A stretch of DNA of 64,000 nt from Streptacidiphilus melanogenes. Its GTDB lineage: Bacteria; Actinomycetota; Actinomycetes; Streptomycetales; Streptomycetaceae. A program made the position numbers and the translations under genes. Within the stretch, counting starts at the first letter, position 1. Every line of letters begins with the position of its first letter. The stretch spans positions 214,625 to 278,624 of the forward strand of contig NZ_BBPP01000005.1 of the NCBI RefSeq assembly GCF_000787835.1. Direction: 5' to 3'. The notes beneath the pieces are model-generated. The model saw only the letters and a list, made by a program, of their open reading frames with translations. It ran no database searches and was not told the DNA's origin. Below, piece after piece: positions 53,737 to 62,832 of the stretch.

Positions 53737-56096
53737 TGTCCCACTCCTTCCGCTCGCTCGGGGGTGCTGGTCGTGCCGGTGGTGCTGGTCGTACGGGTGG
53801 AACCGGGACTGCTGTCGCGCTCCGCGCGACTGACCGCTGCTTCGAACTCCTCCAGGGCGGAGCGCACCTCGTCGGGATCGGCGGGGCGCGCCGCGAAGTG
53901 CGCGGCGCCGCCGTGGTTCTCGCGCAGGGTCGCGCCGCGGACCCGTCGGCGCAGTCCTCCCGGCGGCGGGGTGTCGTCGCTGCCGCCGTCCGGGGCGGGA
54001 GCCGTGGTGGGGGCGGTGACGGTGGCGGCCGTGAGGGCCGGGGTCCGCTCCGGGGCGGGAAACGCCGCTTCCATGCGTGCGGCGACGGTCGGCGCGGGCG
54101 CGGCGACCGTCGACCAGGTGAGGCCCGCCAGCGTCGCGCTCGGGGTGACCAGGTCGGCGGGCAGGGCTACGTCACAGGTCACACCGCCGCCGGGGGTGCG
54201 CGACAGGGCGACCTGGAGGTCCCAGCGACGGGCGAGCACGCCGACCACGAAGAGGCCGAGCACCCTGGTCGGCGCCAGGTCCAGGCGCTCGCGGCGCACC
54301 AGGCGCGCGTTCTCCTCGACGAGCCGTTCCGCGCTCATGCCCAGACCGTGGTCGACGATCTCCAGCACCGCCTGCCCGTGGCGCTCCCGCAGCGTCACGG
54401 CGACCTCGCTGTGCGCGGGGGAGAAGGAGACCGCGTTCTCCAGCAGCTCGGCCAGCACCAGGACGAGGTCGTTGACGAGGTCCGGTGCCACGGTCGCGTC
54501 GACCTCGGCGACCAGCCTGACCCGCTCGAAGCCCTCGATCTGGCCCAGCGCGGCACGGACGACGTGGCTCAACTCGGCGGGCCGCCCGTCCAGTTCGGTT
54601 TCCCGCAGACCGGCCAGCAGCATCAGCGAGTCGGCGTTGCGCTGCAGGCGCACCGCGATGTGGTCGATCCGGTAGAGCTGCTCGAGCAGCTCGGGGTCGG
54701 TCTCGCCGCGTTCGACCGCGTCGACCAGCGCGAGTTGACGGCCGGTCAGGTTGGCGACGCGGCGGCCGATGTTCCCGAACATCTCCGCGATGTTGCGGCG
54801 GCTCTGCGCCTGCCGCTCCAGCAGCGCGCCCGCGGTGGTCTGCACCTGGTTGAACGCCCTGGCCAGCTCGCCGATCTCGTCGGCCGCGAGGATCGGCAGG
54901 TCCTCCAGCTGCGGCGGGCCGTCGGCGGCGGGGGTGTCCTCGTCCGCCACGCGCGCCAACTCCTGGGCGGAGAGCTCGGAGACGCGGCGCGCGGCCTCGG
55001 TCACCTGCTGCAGCGGGCCGACGATGGAGCGGCGGATCAGGGTCAGCAGCAGCACCCAGCCGAGGAAGAGGACGACGGCGAGGGCGAGCAGGAGGCTCGC
55101 CCGCCACCAGGACCGCGTCGAGTCGCTGCGGGCCTCGGCCGCGATCTGCGGGATCAGCCTGCTGATGACGCCCGCACGCTGCTCGGACTCGCGGACCGCC
55201 GCCGGCTCCAGCGCCTGGGCCGCCTTGCTCGCCGTACGGAGCTGGGCAGGGGTCGGGTGGGCGACGCTCGAGATGTTCTGCGCCAGATCGCCGAGGGCCG
55301 ACTCGAGCCGCAACTCGTCCGGGCCGAAGTCGACGTCGTAGAGCGCGCTCGACCGGTCCGCGGGCGCGACCACGGCGAAGCGGGCCTGCTGGGCCTTGTA
55401 GAGCTGAAAGCTGCTCTCCGCGACACCGAACTGCACGGTGGCGTCGGAGTCCCCGGTGAGCGCCGAGACGACGGACGTCTCGAACTGGGCGTGGGCCGAG
55501 TCGGCCCGGAGCAGCACGTCGAGCTGGTCGGCGAGGCGGGCGGTGCTCTGGCTGTGCTGCTGGGCGGTGAGGCCGAGGCCGTCGATCAGGTCCTCGGAGA
55601 CGTCGCCGTAGGAGGCGTCGATGTTCTCGGTCGGGAGGAGGCCGGAGGCCACCGCCTCGCGCGCGAGGCCGAGGCCGTACGGCCCCAGTCTCTGCAGCGC
55701 GGTGTCCAGCTCCGCCGGCATCGCGCCGCCGAAGGCCCGTCGGACCGCGGCCGCCTGGGCGTCGGTGGCATGCTGAGCGGCCAGGTAGGCGGCGTGCTCG
55801 GCCGGGTTCTTGGCGACTCCGGCCGGGGCGCTCCAGTAGCTCTCGTAGTAGAGGATCGCCTGCGCCTGCTCGTGCTGGATGTCGTCGACGAGCCCGGCGA
55901 CGGTGGCGCTGTTGCCGAGCAGGTCGGCCTCGGCGGCCGCGGACTGGGCCTGGCTGACCTGGCCCGCCATCGACGCCGTACCGAGCAGGGTGATCACGAC
56001 GAGCGGGGCGGCGATCAGCGTGTTGAGCTTGCGCCGGAACGGCAGCCGGGTGAGACGCCGTCCGAGCCGGTCGGCCAAGGTGTCCAGGGAGGACAA
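53733..56096 (-). CDS. cvnA: Conservon sensor histidine kinase-like protein CvnA
   Basis: The 787-residue membrane protein has a first helix at about 29-50 (LIAAPLVVITLLGTASMAG), a large extracellular helical (nitrate-sensor-like) domain, a second helix at about 330-350, a HAMP segment, a His region (YRIDHIAVRLQRNADSLMLL) and an HATPase domain (LLENAVSFSPAHSEVAVTLR; DHGLGMS). The last 150 residues are disordered. TTG 56096 has AGGAG 6 bases upstream. The operon is cvnABCD; no P450 follows. Confidence 0.93.
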   Translation of the reverse strand: MSSLDTLADRLGRRLTRLPFRRKLNTLIAAPLVVITLLGTASMAGQVSQAQSAAAEADLLGNSATVAGLVDDIQHEQAQAILYYESYWSAPAGVAKNPAEHAAYLAAQHATDAQAAAVRRAFGGAMPAELDTALQRLGPYGLGLAREAVASGLLPTENIDASYGDVSEDLIDGLGLTAQQHSQSTARLADQLDVLLRADSAHAQFETSVVSALTGDSDATVQFGVAESSFQLYKAQQARFAVVAPADRSSALYDVDFGPDELRLESALGDLAQNISSVAHPTPAQLRTASKAAQALEPAAVRESEQRAGVISRLIPQIAAEARSDSTRSWWRASLLLALAVVLFLGWVLLLTLIRRSIVGPLQQVTEAARRVSELSAQELARVADEDTPAADGPPQLEDLPILAADEIGELARAFNQVQTTAGALLERQAQSRRNIAEMFGNIGRRVANLTGRQLALVDAVERGETDPELLEQLYRIDHIAVRLQRNADSLMLLAGLRETELDGRPAELSHVVRAALGQIEGFERVRLVAEVDATVAPDLVNDLVLVLAELLENAVSFSPAHSEVAVTLRERHGQAVLEIVDHGLGMSAERLVEENARLVRRERLDLAPTRVLGLFVVGVLARRWDLQVALSRTPGGGVTCDVALPADLVTPSATLAGLTWSTVAAPAPTVAARMEAAFPAPERTPALTAATVTAPTTAPAPDGGSDDTPPPGGLRRRVRGATLRENHGGAAHFAARPADPDEVRSALEEFEAAVSRAERDSSPGSTRTTSTTGTTSTPERAEGVGQ

Positions 56097-56464
56097 GAGG
56101 AGCTCCTAATGTCCCTGCGATTCCTTCGTGTTGACGGTGTATCCGGCGGCGGGTCGAACCTGAGCCCGCCCCCCGAACCCGTGACCGCGGCGAGACTACC
56201 GGTTGGGCGGTCCGTTTGTCAGAGGCGACTGTGAATATTGCGCGACAACGGGGCCGCCGGACTTCCGGTCTCCGCGTGCGGCGGTACACCATCGTTCGGT
56301 CCGACGTGGTCGATCGTGACCAAATATCCGTTGACTTGCCTGCGTTGCAGCGGATTTGATCATCTGTGGCCTTGTCCGAACGGGGCCCGAACGACGACCG
56401 AGAACGACGCCCGAACGAGCCCACGACCGAGCACAGCGACCACAGCAGAAGCCGGATTGGAACC
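56097..56464. promoter_or_regulatory. Divergent region cvnA / osmoprotectant-binding protein
   Basis: No gene is seen. TTGACT (56331-56336) and TTTGAT (56355-56360), 18 bases apart, may be the promoter of the binding-protein gene. Confidence 0.45.
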
Positions 56465-57418
56465 GTGACCTTCTTCCTCGCCTCCCGCTCCACCCGTACC
56501 CGTACGGCCGCTGTCGTGGTGGCGGCCGCAGCCGCCGTCGCCCTCTCCGCCTGCGGCTCGTCCAGCTCCACCGCCGCAAACCCGCTGGCGCCCTCGGCGA
56601 GCGCGGGCGGAGGCGTCATCACCGTCGGCAGCAACAACTTCTCCGAGAGCACGATCCTGGCCGACATATACGGCCACGCCCTCGCGGCCAAGGGCTTCAC
56701 GGTGAAGTACCACCCGAACATCGGCAGCCGTGAGATCTCCTACGGGCTGATGAAGAACGGCGCGGTCACGCTGATGCCCGAGTACAACGGCGCACTGCTC
56801 GCCTACCTCGACCCGAAGGCCGTGGGCACCAGCACCGCCGACACCGACGCCAAGACGGCCGCCAAGCTGAGCCCGACGCTGCAGTTGCTCAACCCCTCCG
56901 CCGCCGAGGACAAGGACTCGCTGACGGTCGACGCCGCCACGGCCAAGCAACTGAACCTGACCTCGGCGTCCACCATCAGCTCGCTGAGCAAGGACGCGAG
57001 CTCGCTCGTCATCGGCGCCTCGCCGGAGTTCCAGACCCGCGAGCAGGGCCTGGTCGGCCTGAAGGACACCTACGGTCTGACCTTCAAGAGCTACAAGGCG
57101 CTGGACGCCGGTGGCACGCTGACCGAGACGGCACTGAAGGACGGCAACGTCCAGATCGCCGACATCTTCACCACCGACTCCATGATCCAGAAGAACGGCT
57201 GGGTGACCCTGGTCGACGACAAGGGTCTGTTCGGCTTCCAGAACGTGGTGCCGCTGGCGAACAAGTCGCTGCCGGCCGGAGCCGTCACCGTCCTCAACGA
57301 CGTCTCCTCCAAGCTCACCACCGACGGCCTGATGCAGCTGGATGCCCAGGTGGGCGCCCAGGGCGCGGACCCGGGTGCGGTCGCGGACACCTGGCTCAAG
57401 GCCAACGGGCTCTCCTGA
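56465..57418 (+). CDS. Osmoprotectant-binding lipoprotein (OpuCC/ProX type)
   Basis: The 317-residue protein has a lipoprotein signal (VAVALSACGSS) and an OpuAC domain. It opens VITVGSNNFSESTILADIYG and has TLMPEYNGALLAYL and FTTDSMIQKNGWVTLVDDKG. It should bind betaine or choline outside the membrane for the transporter at 49733-52160. It is on its own promoter. Confidence 0.93.
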   Translation: MTFFLASRSTRTRTAAVVVAAAAAVALSACGSSSSTAANPLAPSASAGGGVITVGSNNFSESTILADIYGHALAAKGFTVKYHPNIGSREISYGLMKNGAVTLMPEYNGALLAYLDPKAVGTSTADTDAKTAAKLSPTLQLLNPSAAEDKDSLTVDAATAKQLNLTSASTISSLSKDASSLVIGASPEFQTREQGLVGLKDTYGLTFKSYKALDAGGTLTETALKDGNVQIADIFTTDSMIQKNGWVTLVDDKGLFGFQNVVPLANKSLPAGAVTVLNDVSSKLTTDGLMQLDAQVGAQGADPGAVADTWLKANGLS

Positions 57419-57421
57419 CGT

Positions 57422-57481
57422 CCGAACAGTGAGAGGGGCGCGGCACCGTTTCGGCGGTGCCGCGCCCCTCTCACTGTTCGG
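57422..57481. terminator. 27-pair perfect hairpin terminator
   Basis: Arms 57422-57448 and 57455-57481 are perfectly complementary (starting CCGAACAGTGAGAGGGGCG) around TTTCGG. It lies between two convergent genes and likely ends both. Confidence 0.95.
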
Positions 57482-57493
57482 CCTGCTCGGCTG

Positions 57494-58123
57494 TCAGTGC
57501 CCGTCACCGTCGCCGGTCGGGTCCTCGTTGCGCCCGTGGGCGTCGGGCTGGCTGTCCTCGACGCGGCGCAGCATCCGGTCCAGCGCGCCGGCGAGCTCCG
57601 AGCGCTCCTCCGGCCCGGCGTCCTGCAGCAGGCTCTCCTCGAACACGGCCGCCATGCGCATCGACTCCAGCCACTTCTCGCGACCGAGCTCGGTCAGCTC
57701 GATGTTGACGCGCACGCGGTTGCTCTCGTCCCGGCTGCGGGTGACCAGCCCCGCGGTGGCCATCCGGTCGACCCGGTGCGTCATCGCCGCAGGGGTCAGC
57801 CCGATGCGCTTGGCCAGCTCGCCCGGCCCGAGCCGGTAGGGGGCTCCGGCGACGATCAGCGCCTTGAGGACCTCCCAGTCCGCGGAGGAGATGCCGAGGT
57901 CGTTGAGGTGCCGTCCGTAGGAGACGGTCATGCGCCGGACCAAGCGGCTGAGGGTCGAGACGATCGTCTCGACCTGCGGATCCACATTGGGGAACTCGCG
58001 CTGGTAGACCGCGACCTGCTCGCTGATCGCGAGCTCGTGCGGCTCCTGGCCGGGCTCCTGCGACGACTCTGTCATGGCAGCCAGTGTCTCATGCTCAAGC
58101 CTTGCGGGATTAAAAGTTGCCAT
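57494..58123 (-). CDS. MarR-family regulator
   Basis: The 209-residue protein has a winged helix: DLGISSADWEVLKALIVAGA, LGPGELAKRIGLTPAAMTHR and LVTRSRDESNRVRVNIELTE (about 80-165). A helical tail extends past the usual MarR length. ATG 58123 lies 6 bases after TAAAGT, so it may be leaderless; ATG 58075 is the alternative. It is divergent from an MFS gene, with a clear operator between. Confidence 0.92.
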   Translation of the reverse strand: MATFNPARLEHETLAAMTESSQEPGQEPHELAISEQVAVYQREFPNVDPQVETIVSTLSRLVRRMTVSYGRHLNDLGISSADWEVLKALIVAGAPYRLGPGELAKRIGLTPAAMTHRVDRMATAGLVTRSRDESNRVRVNIELTELGREKWLESMRMAAVFEESLLQDAGPEERSELAGALDRMLRRVEDSQPDAHGRNEDPTGDGDGH

Positions 58124-58126
58124 CTG

Positions 58127-58148
58127 AAGACTTTAGTAGTGTAGTCTT
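58127..58148. promoter_or_regulatory. MarR operator
   Basis: AAGACT-N10-AGTCTT is a perfect inverted repeat between the divergent marR and MFS genes. It overlaps the TAAAGT -10 of marR. Confidence 0.7.
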
Positions 58149-58253
58149 TCGTTCGATACGAAGACGGGGTCGTAAGAAGACGGCTCAAGAGACGGCTTGA
58201 GAGACGGTTCGAGAAGGGCGGTGTGCGAGATGGCGATCACGAAGGAGAAGACG

Positions 58254-59531
58254 ATGCGGGGGGCGCTGCGCCGCGTCCAGGTGGGGAATGCCCTGAGTGC
58301 CTTCGGCAGTGGGTTCACCCTCCCCTACATGTTCGTTTACGTGGAGAAGGTGCGCGGTCTGGGTTCCATGACCGCCTGGCTGGTCTTCACCCTGTTCGCC
58401 GCCGCCGCGCTGGTGGTGCTGCCGCTGGGCGGCCGTGGCATCGACCGCTTCGGTCCGCGCCCGGTGCTGGTCGCCGGCGCGGTGCTGACCGCACTCGGTG
58501 CGCTCAGCTTCGGGCTGGCCACCACGCAGTGGACAATCCTGGTGGCGGCCTTCCTGTTCGGCGCAGGCGTCACCACCTGCCAGCCCGCCCTGGCCACCAT
58601 GGTCGTCCGCAGCTCCACCCGGTCCACCCGGGCACACGCCTTCGCGCTCCAGTTCACCCTGGTCAACCTGGGCATGGGCATCGGCGCGATGCTCGGCGGC
58701 CAGATCGTCGACGTCTCCCGGCCGGGCAGCCTGACGCTGCTCTTCTCGATCGAGGCGCTGATGTTCCTGGTCCTCGCCGCCGTGACCGGCACCATCCGGC
58801 TCCCCGCCGCGATGACCGCCGAGGATGCCCCTGCCCGCAAGGCCGGCGGCTCGGACTTCCGGACGCTGCTGGGCGACCGGGCGATGGTCAAGCTCTCCGT
58901 TCTCGCCGGGCTGATCTTCTTCGCCTGCTACGGCCAGTTCGAGAGCGGCGTGGCCGCGTACGCGACCAGCACGGTCGGCATCTCGCCGTCCGCGCTCGGC
59001 ATCGGCCTCGGCGTGAACACCTTCGCGATCGTGCTGCTGCAGATGTTCGTCGTCCGGATCACCGCGCGCCGTCGCCGCACCACCGCGATCGCGGCGACCG
59101 GCATCGTCTGGCTGGCCGCGTGGATCTTCGCGGGTGTCGCGGGCCTCTTCCACGGTGGCTCGCTCGCCGCGATCGGCTCGATGATGATGACCTACGCCCT
59201 CTTCGGCGTCGGCGAGGCGCTGCTCGCGCCGACCCTCGGCCCGATCGTCGCCGACCTCGCCCCGGCGCGCCTGCTCGGCACCTACAACGCGGCGTTCGCA
59301 CTGGTCAAGCAGGTGGCGATCGCGCTCGGTCCCGCGCTGGGCGTGCTCCTGGTCGGCGCCGGACTGTCGACGCTGTACCTCGCTGCGCTCGCCGTGTTCT
59401 GCGTTGCCATCACCGTCGTGGCCTGGCGGCTGCGCCGGGTGCTGCCCGCCGTCGCGGACAACGCCGCCCCGGTGCGCAGCACGGTCGTCACCGGCTCCCC
59501 GCAGCCCGCGGAGCTCGCCACGGCGGCATGA
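58254..59531 (+). CDS. MFS transporter
   Basis: The 425-residue, 12-helix major facilitator opens RGALRRVQVGNALSAFGSGF. The loop 2-3 motif is LGGRGIDRFGPRPVLVAGAV (motif A type). It is probably a drug exporter controlled by the divergent MarR. ATG 58254 has AAGGAG 6 bases upstream and is preferred; ATG 58230 adds eight residues. Confidence 0.9.
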   Translation: MRGALRRVQVGNALSAFGSGFTLPYMFVYVEKVRGLGSMTAWLVFTLFAAAALVVLPLGGRGIDRFGPRPVLVAGAVLTALGALSFGLATTQWTILVAAFLFGAGVTTCQPALATMVVRSSTRSTRAHAFALQFTLVNLGMGIGAMLGGQIVDVSRPGSLTLLFSIEALMFLVLAAVTGTIRLPAAMTAEDAPARKAGGSDFRTLLGDRAMVKLSVLAGLIFFACYGQFESGVAAYATSTVGISPSALGIGLGVNTFAIVLLQMFVVRITARRRRTTAIAATGIVWLAAWIFAGVAGLFHGGSLAAIGSMMMTYALFGVGEALLAPTLGPIVADLAPARLLGTYNAAFALVKQVAIALGPALGVLLVGAGLSTLYLAALAVFCVAITVVAWRLRRVLPAVADNAAPVRSTVVTGSPQPAELATAA

Positions 59532-59551
59532 CGGCGTGATGACGTGGTTCA

Positions 59552-59578
59552 GGCCCCCCGGCCGTCGGCCGGGGGGCC
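59552..59578 (+). terminator. Terminator of the MFS gene
   Basis: GGCCCCCCGGCC and GGCCGGGGGGCC pair around GTC, followed by TTTTCGTT. Confidence 0.95.
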
Positions 59579-59654
59579 TTTTCGTTGCACCTGAACGGGC
59601 GAAGCCGTCGAGTTCCGACGTGCCGGGGCGCGGGTCGGGTGCGAGCCTCGGGAG

Positions 59655-60953
59655 GTGATCCGGGAGCTGAGGACGAACGCCGGCGCGCTGCCCGCGCTGC
59701 TGCTCCTCCTGTTCGTCCTGCTCCAGCTCTTCGCGCTCCCCACGAGCAGCTTCAGCAACGACAGCTACCGCTACGACCTGCTCGCCCGTGAGTACGCGGG
59801 CCAGTCCGCGGTCGTCGCGCAACGTGCGGCCAACGCCGACTACTGCGCCGAGTCGGCCAAGGTCGACCTCCGAAGAAGCCTGCTCCTGCCGGTCGCCACC
59901 TCCTTCCCCGAACCCGACGCCGCGGCCCTCCAGGCGGGCGTCGCCGCGTGCCGGGCGCGCCTCGGCGCGACGGTGCTCCCACCGAACGACCCGCGGTACC
60001 TGCGGATCTTCGCCACCCGGCCCGGCTACCCGCTGCTCGCGGCGCCGGCCGTCATGCTGCTCGGCGGACCGACCGCGCTGCGTGTCACCTCCGTGCTGCT
60101 GACCGGCGTCGCCGGAACGCTGGTCTTCGCGACGCTCCGCGTCGTCCTCCCGCTCGCGCGCAGGCGCGTCGCGGCGATCGGGCAGCTGCTCTGCTGCCTC
60201 TGTCCCACCGGCACCTACGGGGTGCGGCCGCTCTCGGAGGGGGCCGCACTGCTCTGCCTGACGGCGGGTCTGCTCGCAGTGGCGCTCTGCTGCGACGGAC
60301 GGCGACCGCGCCTGTGGGCCGGAGGAGCGCTGCTCGTCGCCGCCTACCTCGCGCTCGGCCTCGTCCGGTACGCCGAGCTGGCGCCGCTCGCGCTCGTCAC
60401 CGCGCTCGGTTCGGCCGTCCTTGCCGCGCTGCGCCGCGGCAGGAGCCGGGCCGGGCGAGGGAGCGGCGCGCAGGTCGGAGGCACGGTGGTCGTCGGCGCC
60501 GCCTCACTGGCCGCGCTCGCGGGGCTCGTCGTCGCGGACGCGGTCCTGCACCTGCCCTCACTTGAGCTGAGCCTCGACGACCTGTTCTCGGCGCACTTCA
60601 CCCAGCCGCTCGCGTCCGACCCGCACGCCCGGCTCGTCGTGCTGAACCTGCGGATGTGGTGGCAGTGGGCGCAGAGCACCGCGACGGCGCCGGTGCTGCC
60701 CGTCGCGCTCGGGCTCGCGGCGCTCGGGCTGCGGCGCGCGCCGACGCCGGTCGCCGCCTACGCTGTCGGCTGCGCGGTCACCGGGATCGCGTCGGTCGTG
60801 GCGCATCCGCTGGCGTACGAGGCGGACCGGTTGATGTCGCCGATCTGGCTGTCGGTGATCGTCGGACTCCCGCTCTGGCTCGCCTCGGTGAACATCACTC
60901 GACGGGTGGATGAACACCCGCCATCCGGGCGCCTGGCGTCTACACGCTTGTAG
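59655..60953 (+). CDS. Polytopic membrane protein, GT-C-like
   Basis: The 432-residue protein has about ten membrane segments with a large first outer loop (about 25-125, including SFSNDSYRYDLLAREYAGQS). The length, the acidic residues after helix 1 (NDSYRYD) and the scattered helices recall GT-C (ArnT/PMT-like) glycosyltransferases. The family is not certain. GTG 59655 has GGGAG too near, so the true start may be later. Confidence 0.7.
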   Translation: MIRELRTNAGALPALLLLLFVLLQLFALPTSSFSNDSYRYDLLAREYAGQSAVVAQRAANADYCAESAKVDLRRSLLLPVATSFPEPDAAALQAGVAACRARLGATVLPPNDPRYLRIFATRPGYPLLAAPAVMLLGGPTALRVTSVLLTGVAGTLVFATLRVVLPLARRRVAAIGQLLCCLCPTGTYGVRPLSEGAALLCLTAGLLAVALCCDGRRPRLWAGGALLVAAYLALGLVRYAELAPLALVTALGSAVLAALRRGRSRAGRGSGAQVGGTVVVGAASLAALAGLVVADAVLHLPSLELSLDDLFSAHFTQPLASDPHARLVVLNLRMWWQWAQSTATAPVLPVALGLAALGLRRAPTPVAAYAVGCAVTGIASVVAHPLAYEADRLMSPIWLSVIVGLPLWLASVNITRRVDEHPPSGRLASTRL

Positions 60954-61008
60954 TAATTTCGGGCTGCTCGACGTCCCGTCCCTCCAGCAGCCCAAGGTCG
61001 CCATACCG

Positions 61009-61926
61009 ATGTCCGTGCTCACCTATCCCGAAGCGATCGGCGTCGGCCTGCTGCAGGGCGTCACCGAGCTGTTCCCGGTCTCCAGCCTCGGCCACAGCAT
61101 CCTGATACCCGCGCTGCTCGGCAAGCCGTACTCGGACGACCTGAACGTCGCCGGCGACCAGTCGCCGTACCTCAGCGTTCTGGTCGGGCTGCACCTCGCC
61201 ACCGCGGTGGCGCTGGTCGTCTACTTCCGCAAGGACTGGGCGCGGGTGCTGCAGGGCCTCTTCAGCTCGATCAAGGAGCGGCGGATCGAGACGGTCAACC
61301 AGCGGCTGGCCTGGCTGCTGATCGTCGCCACCATCCCGGTCGGCGTCGCCGGTATCGCACTGGACAAGGTCTTCCGCGAGAACCTGGGCAAGCCGATCCC
61401 GGCCGCCTTCTTCCTGATGCTGAACGGCTTCGTGCTCTTCTTCGCTGAGCGGCTCAAGCGCGGCGGCACCGGCCGACGCCGGGCCGGCGACCTGTCGAGC
61501 CCGGGCGACGAGCAGCTGCACCCCGACGTCATCTCGGACCGGCGCATCGTCAAGCTCGGCTGGGCCAGCGCTCTTTGGGTCGGCGCCGCGCAGATCCTGG
61601 CGCTGCTGCCCGGCATCAGCCGCTCCGGTGTGACCATGAGCGCCGGTATCTTCAAGGGCCTGCGCCACGAGGACTCCGCCCGGTTCGCCTTCCTGCTGGC
61701 CACCCCGGCGATCGGCGGCGCGGCCCTGCTGAAGCTCCCCTCGCTCGCGGGCTCGCAGGGGGCGGGCATCCACGGCCAGCTCCTGGTCGGCAGCATCTGC
61801 GCGTTCGTGGCCGGCTACGTGGCGGTGCGCTTCCTCGACAAGTACTTCGAGACCAAGACGCTCACCCCGTTCGCCATCTACTGCTTCCTCGCCGGCGCCG
61901 GCAGCCTCGTCTACCTCTCGCTGTAG
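61009..61926 (+). CDS. uppP: Undecaprenyl-diphosphatase
   Basis: The 305-residue BacA/UppP enzyme frees undecaprenyl phosphate for wall synthesis. The motifs are EAIGVGLLQGVTELFPVSSLGHS (glutamate-rich motif, from residue 6) and LLPGISRSGVTMSAGIFKGL (PGxSRSG). It has eight helices. ATG 61009 is chosen. It confers bacitracin tolerance in other species. Confidence 0.97.
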   Translation: MSVLTYPEAIGVGLLQGVTELFPVSSLGHSILIPALLGKPYSDDLNVAGDQSPYLSVLVGLHLATAVALVVYFRKDWARVLQGLFSSIKERRIETVNQRLAWLLIVATIPVGVAGIALDKVFRENLGKPIPAAFFLMLNGFVLFFAERLKRGGTGRRRAGDLSSPGDEQLHPDVISDRRIVKLGWASALWVGAAQILALLPGISRSGVTMSAGIFKGLRHEDSARFAFLLATPAIGGAALLKLPSLAGSQGAGIHGQLLVGSICAFVAGYVAVRFLDKYFETKTLTPFAIYCFLAGAGSLVYLSL

Positions 61927-61995
61927 GGTCGGGGGCCGACCGGTGACGGCGCGTCGAGCCCGTTCGGCGGGTGGCCGGGTGTTGCACTGGACCCT

Positions 61996-62598
61996 GTGCG
62001 ACCACTTCGTGCCCCGACCGCCCCGCCGCCGCACGCCGCCCCCCGCGCGCCGCTCCCCGCGCTGCTTCTCGCACTCCTCCTCGGACCGCTCCTCGGGCTG
62101 ACGGGCTGCGTGCAGGTGAACGGGCGCGGTGCCACGCTCGCGCCGCACTACGCGAAACCCTTCGTCAGCGTCTCCCCGGTCGTGCCCGCGCCGGTGCCGA
62201 CGGGCTACGACCCCCGGGCGGACGCCTCCGCCGCCGTCGCGGCGGCGCTGGCCCAGTCGCGCCTGGACGGACGGCCGGTGCTGGTGGAGTTCGGGGCCGA
62301 CTGGTGCGTCGACTGCCAGGCGCTCGCCCGCCGCGTCACCGACCCGGCCGTGAGGCTCGTGCTCCAGCGCGACTACCGCCTGGTCCTCGTCGACATCGGC
62401 CACTACGACCGCAACGGCGCGCTCGCCGCGCGCTGGATCGACCTCAAGCGCAGCGGCATCCCCGCGCTGGTGGTGCTCAACCCGGACGGCACCGTCCGGG
62501 CCACCACCCAGGACGGGAGCTTCGCGAACGCGCGCACCCTCTCCTCCGACGCCGTCGCGGGCAGGCTCGTCGCATGGCTCTACCCCGCCGCCCGATGA
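61996..62598 (+). CDS. Thioredoxin-like lipoprotein
   Basis: The 200-residue protein has a lipoprotein signal (LLLALLLGPLLGLTGCVQV) and a C-terminal thioredoxin fold with VLVEFGADWCVDCQALARRV (about residues 95-114, CxxC as CVDC). It resembles the DsbD C-terminal domain and acts outside the membrane. GTG 61996 follows TGCACT by 7 bases, so it may be leaderless. Confidence 0.88.
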   Translation: MRPLRAPTAPPPHAAPRAPLPALLLALLLGPLLGLTGCVQVNGRGATLAPHYAKPFVSVSPVVPAPVPTGYDPRADASAAVAAALAQSRLDGRPVLVEFGADWCVDCQALARRVTDPAVRLVLQRDYRLVLVDIGHYDRNGALAARWIDLKRSGIPALVVLNPDGTVRATTQDGSFANARTLSSDAVAGRLVAWLYPAAR

Positions 62599-62702
62599 CG
62601 GCCGACGGGCGCTGTGGCCCCAACTGCCCCCCGGGAAACACTTGGATTCAGGCCGCTTTAGTATTAACTTTCCATAACAGTACGCGCGGACGTCGTGTGT
62701 AT

Positions 62703-62820
62703 CGCCTAATCCGTATGGAACCGGGGACCCAACGCACCTGGGGTGTATCGGCCTTGAGGCCGTAGGAGACCTCCCTCTCCGAACCCGTCAGCTAACCCGG
62801 TCGGCGTAGGGACGGAAAGG
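62703..62820 (+). promoter_or_regulatory. ydaO/yuaA-type c-di-AMP riboswitch
   Basis: The conserved blocks of this riboswitch class are in order: CTAATCC, ACCGGGGACCCAACG, TGGGGTG, then CCGAACCCGTCAGCTAACCC and GGCG, ending at the GGAAAGGAG ribosome binding site. Such riboswitches control wall hydrolases in actinomycetes; c-di-AMP turns expression off. The boundaries are approximate. Confidence 0.92.
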
Positions 62821-62832
62821 AGCACGCCAGTC

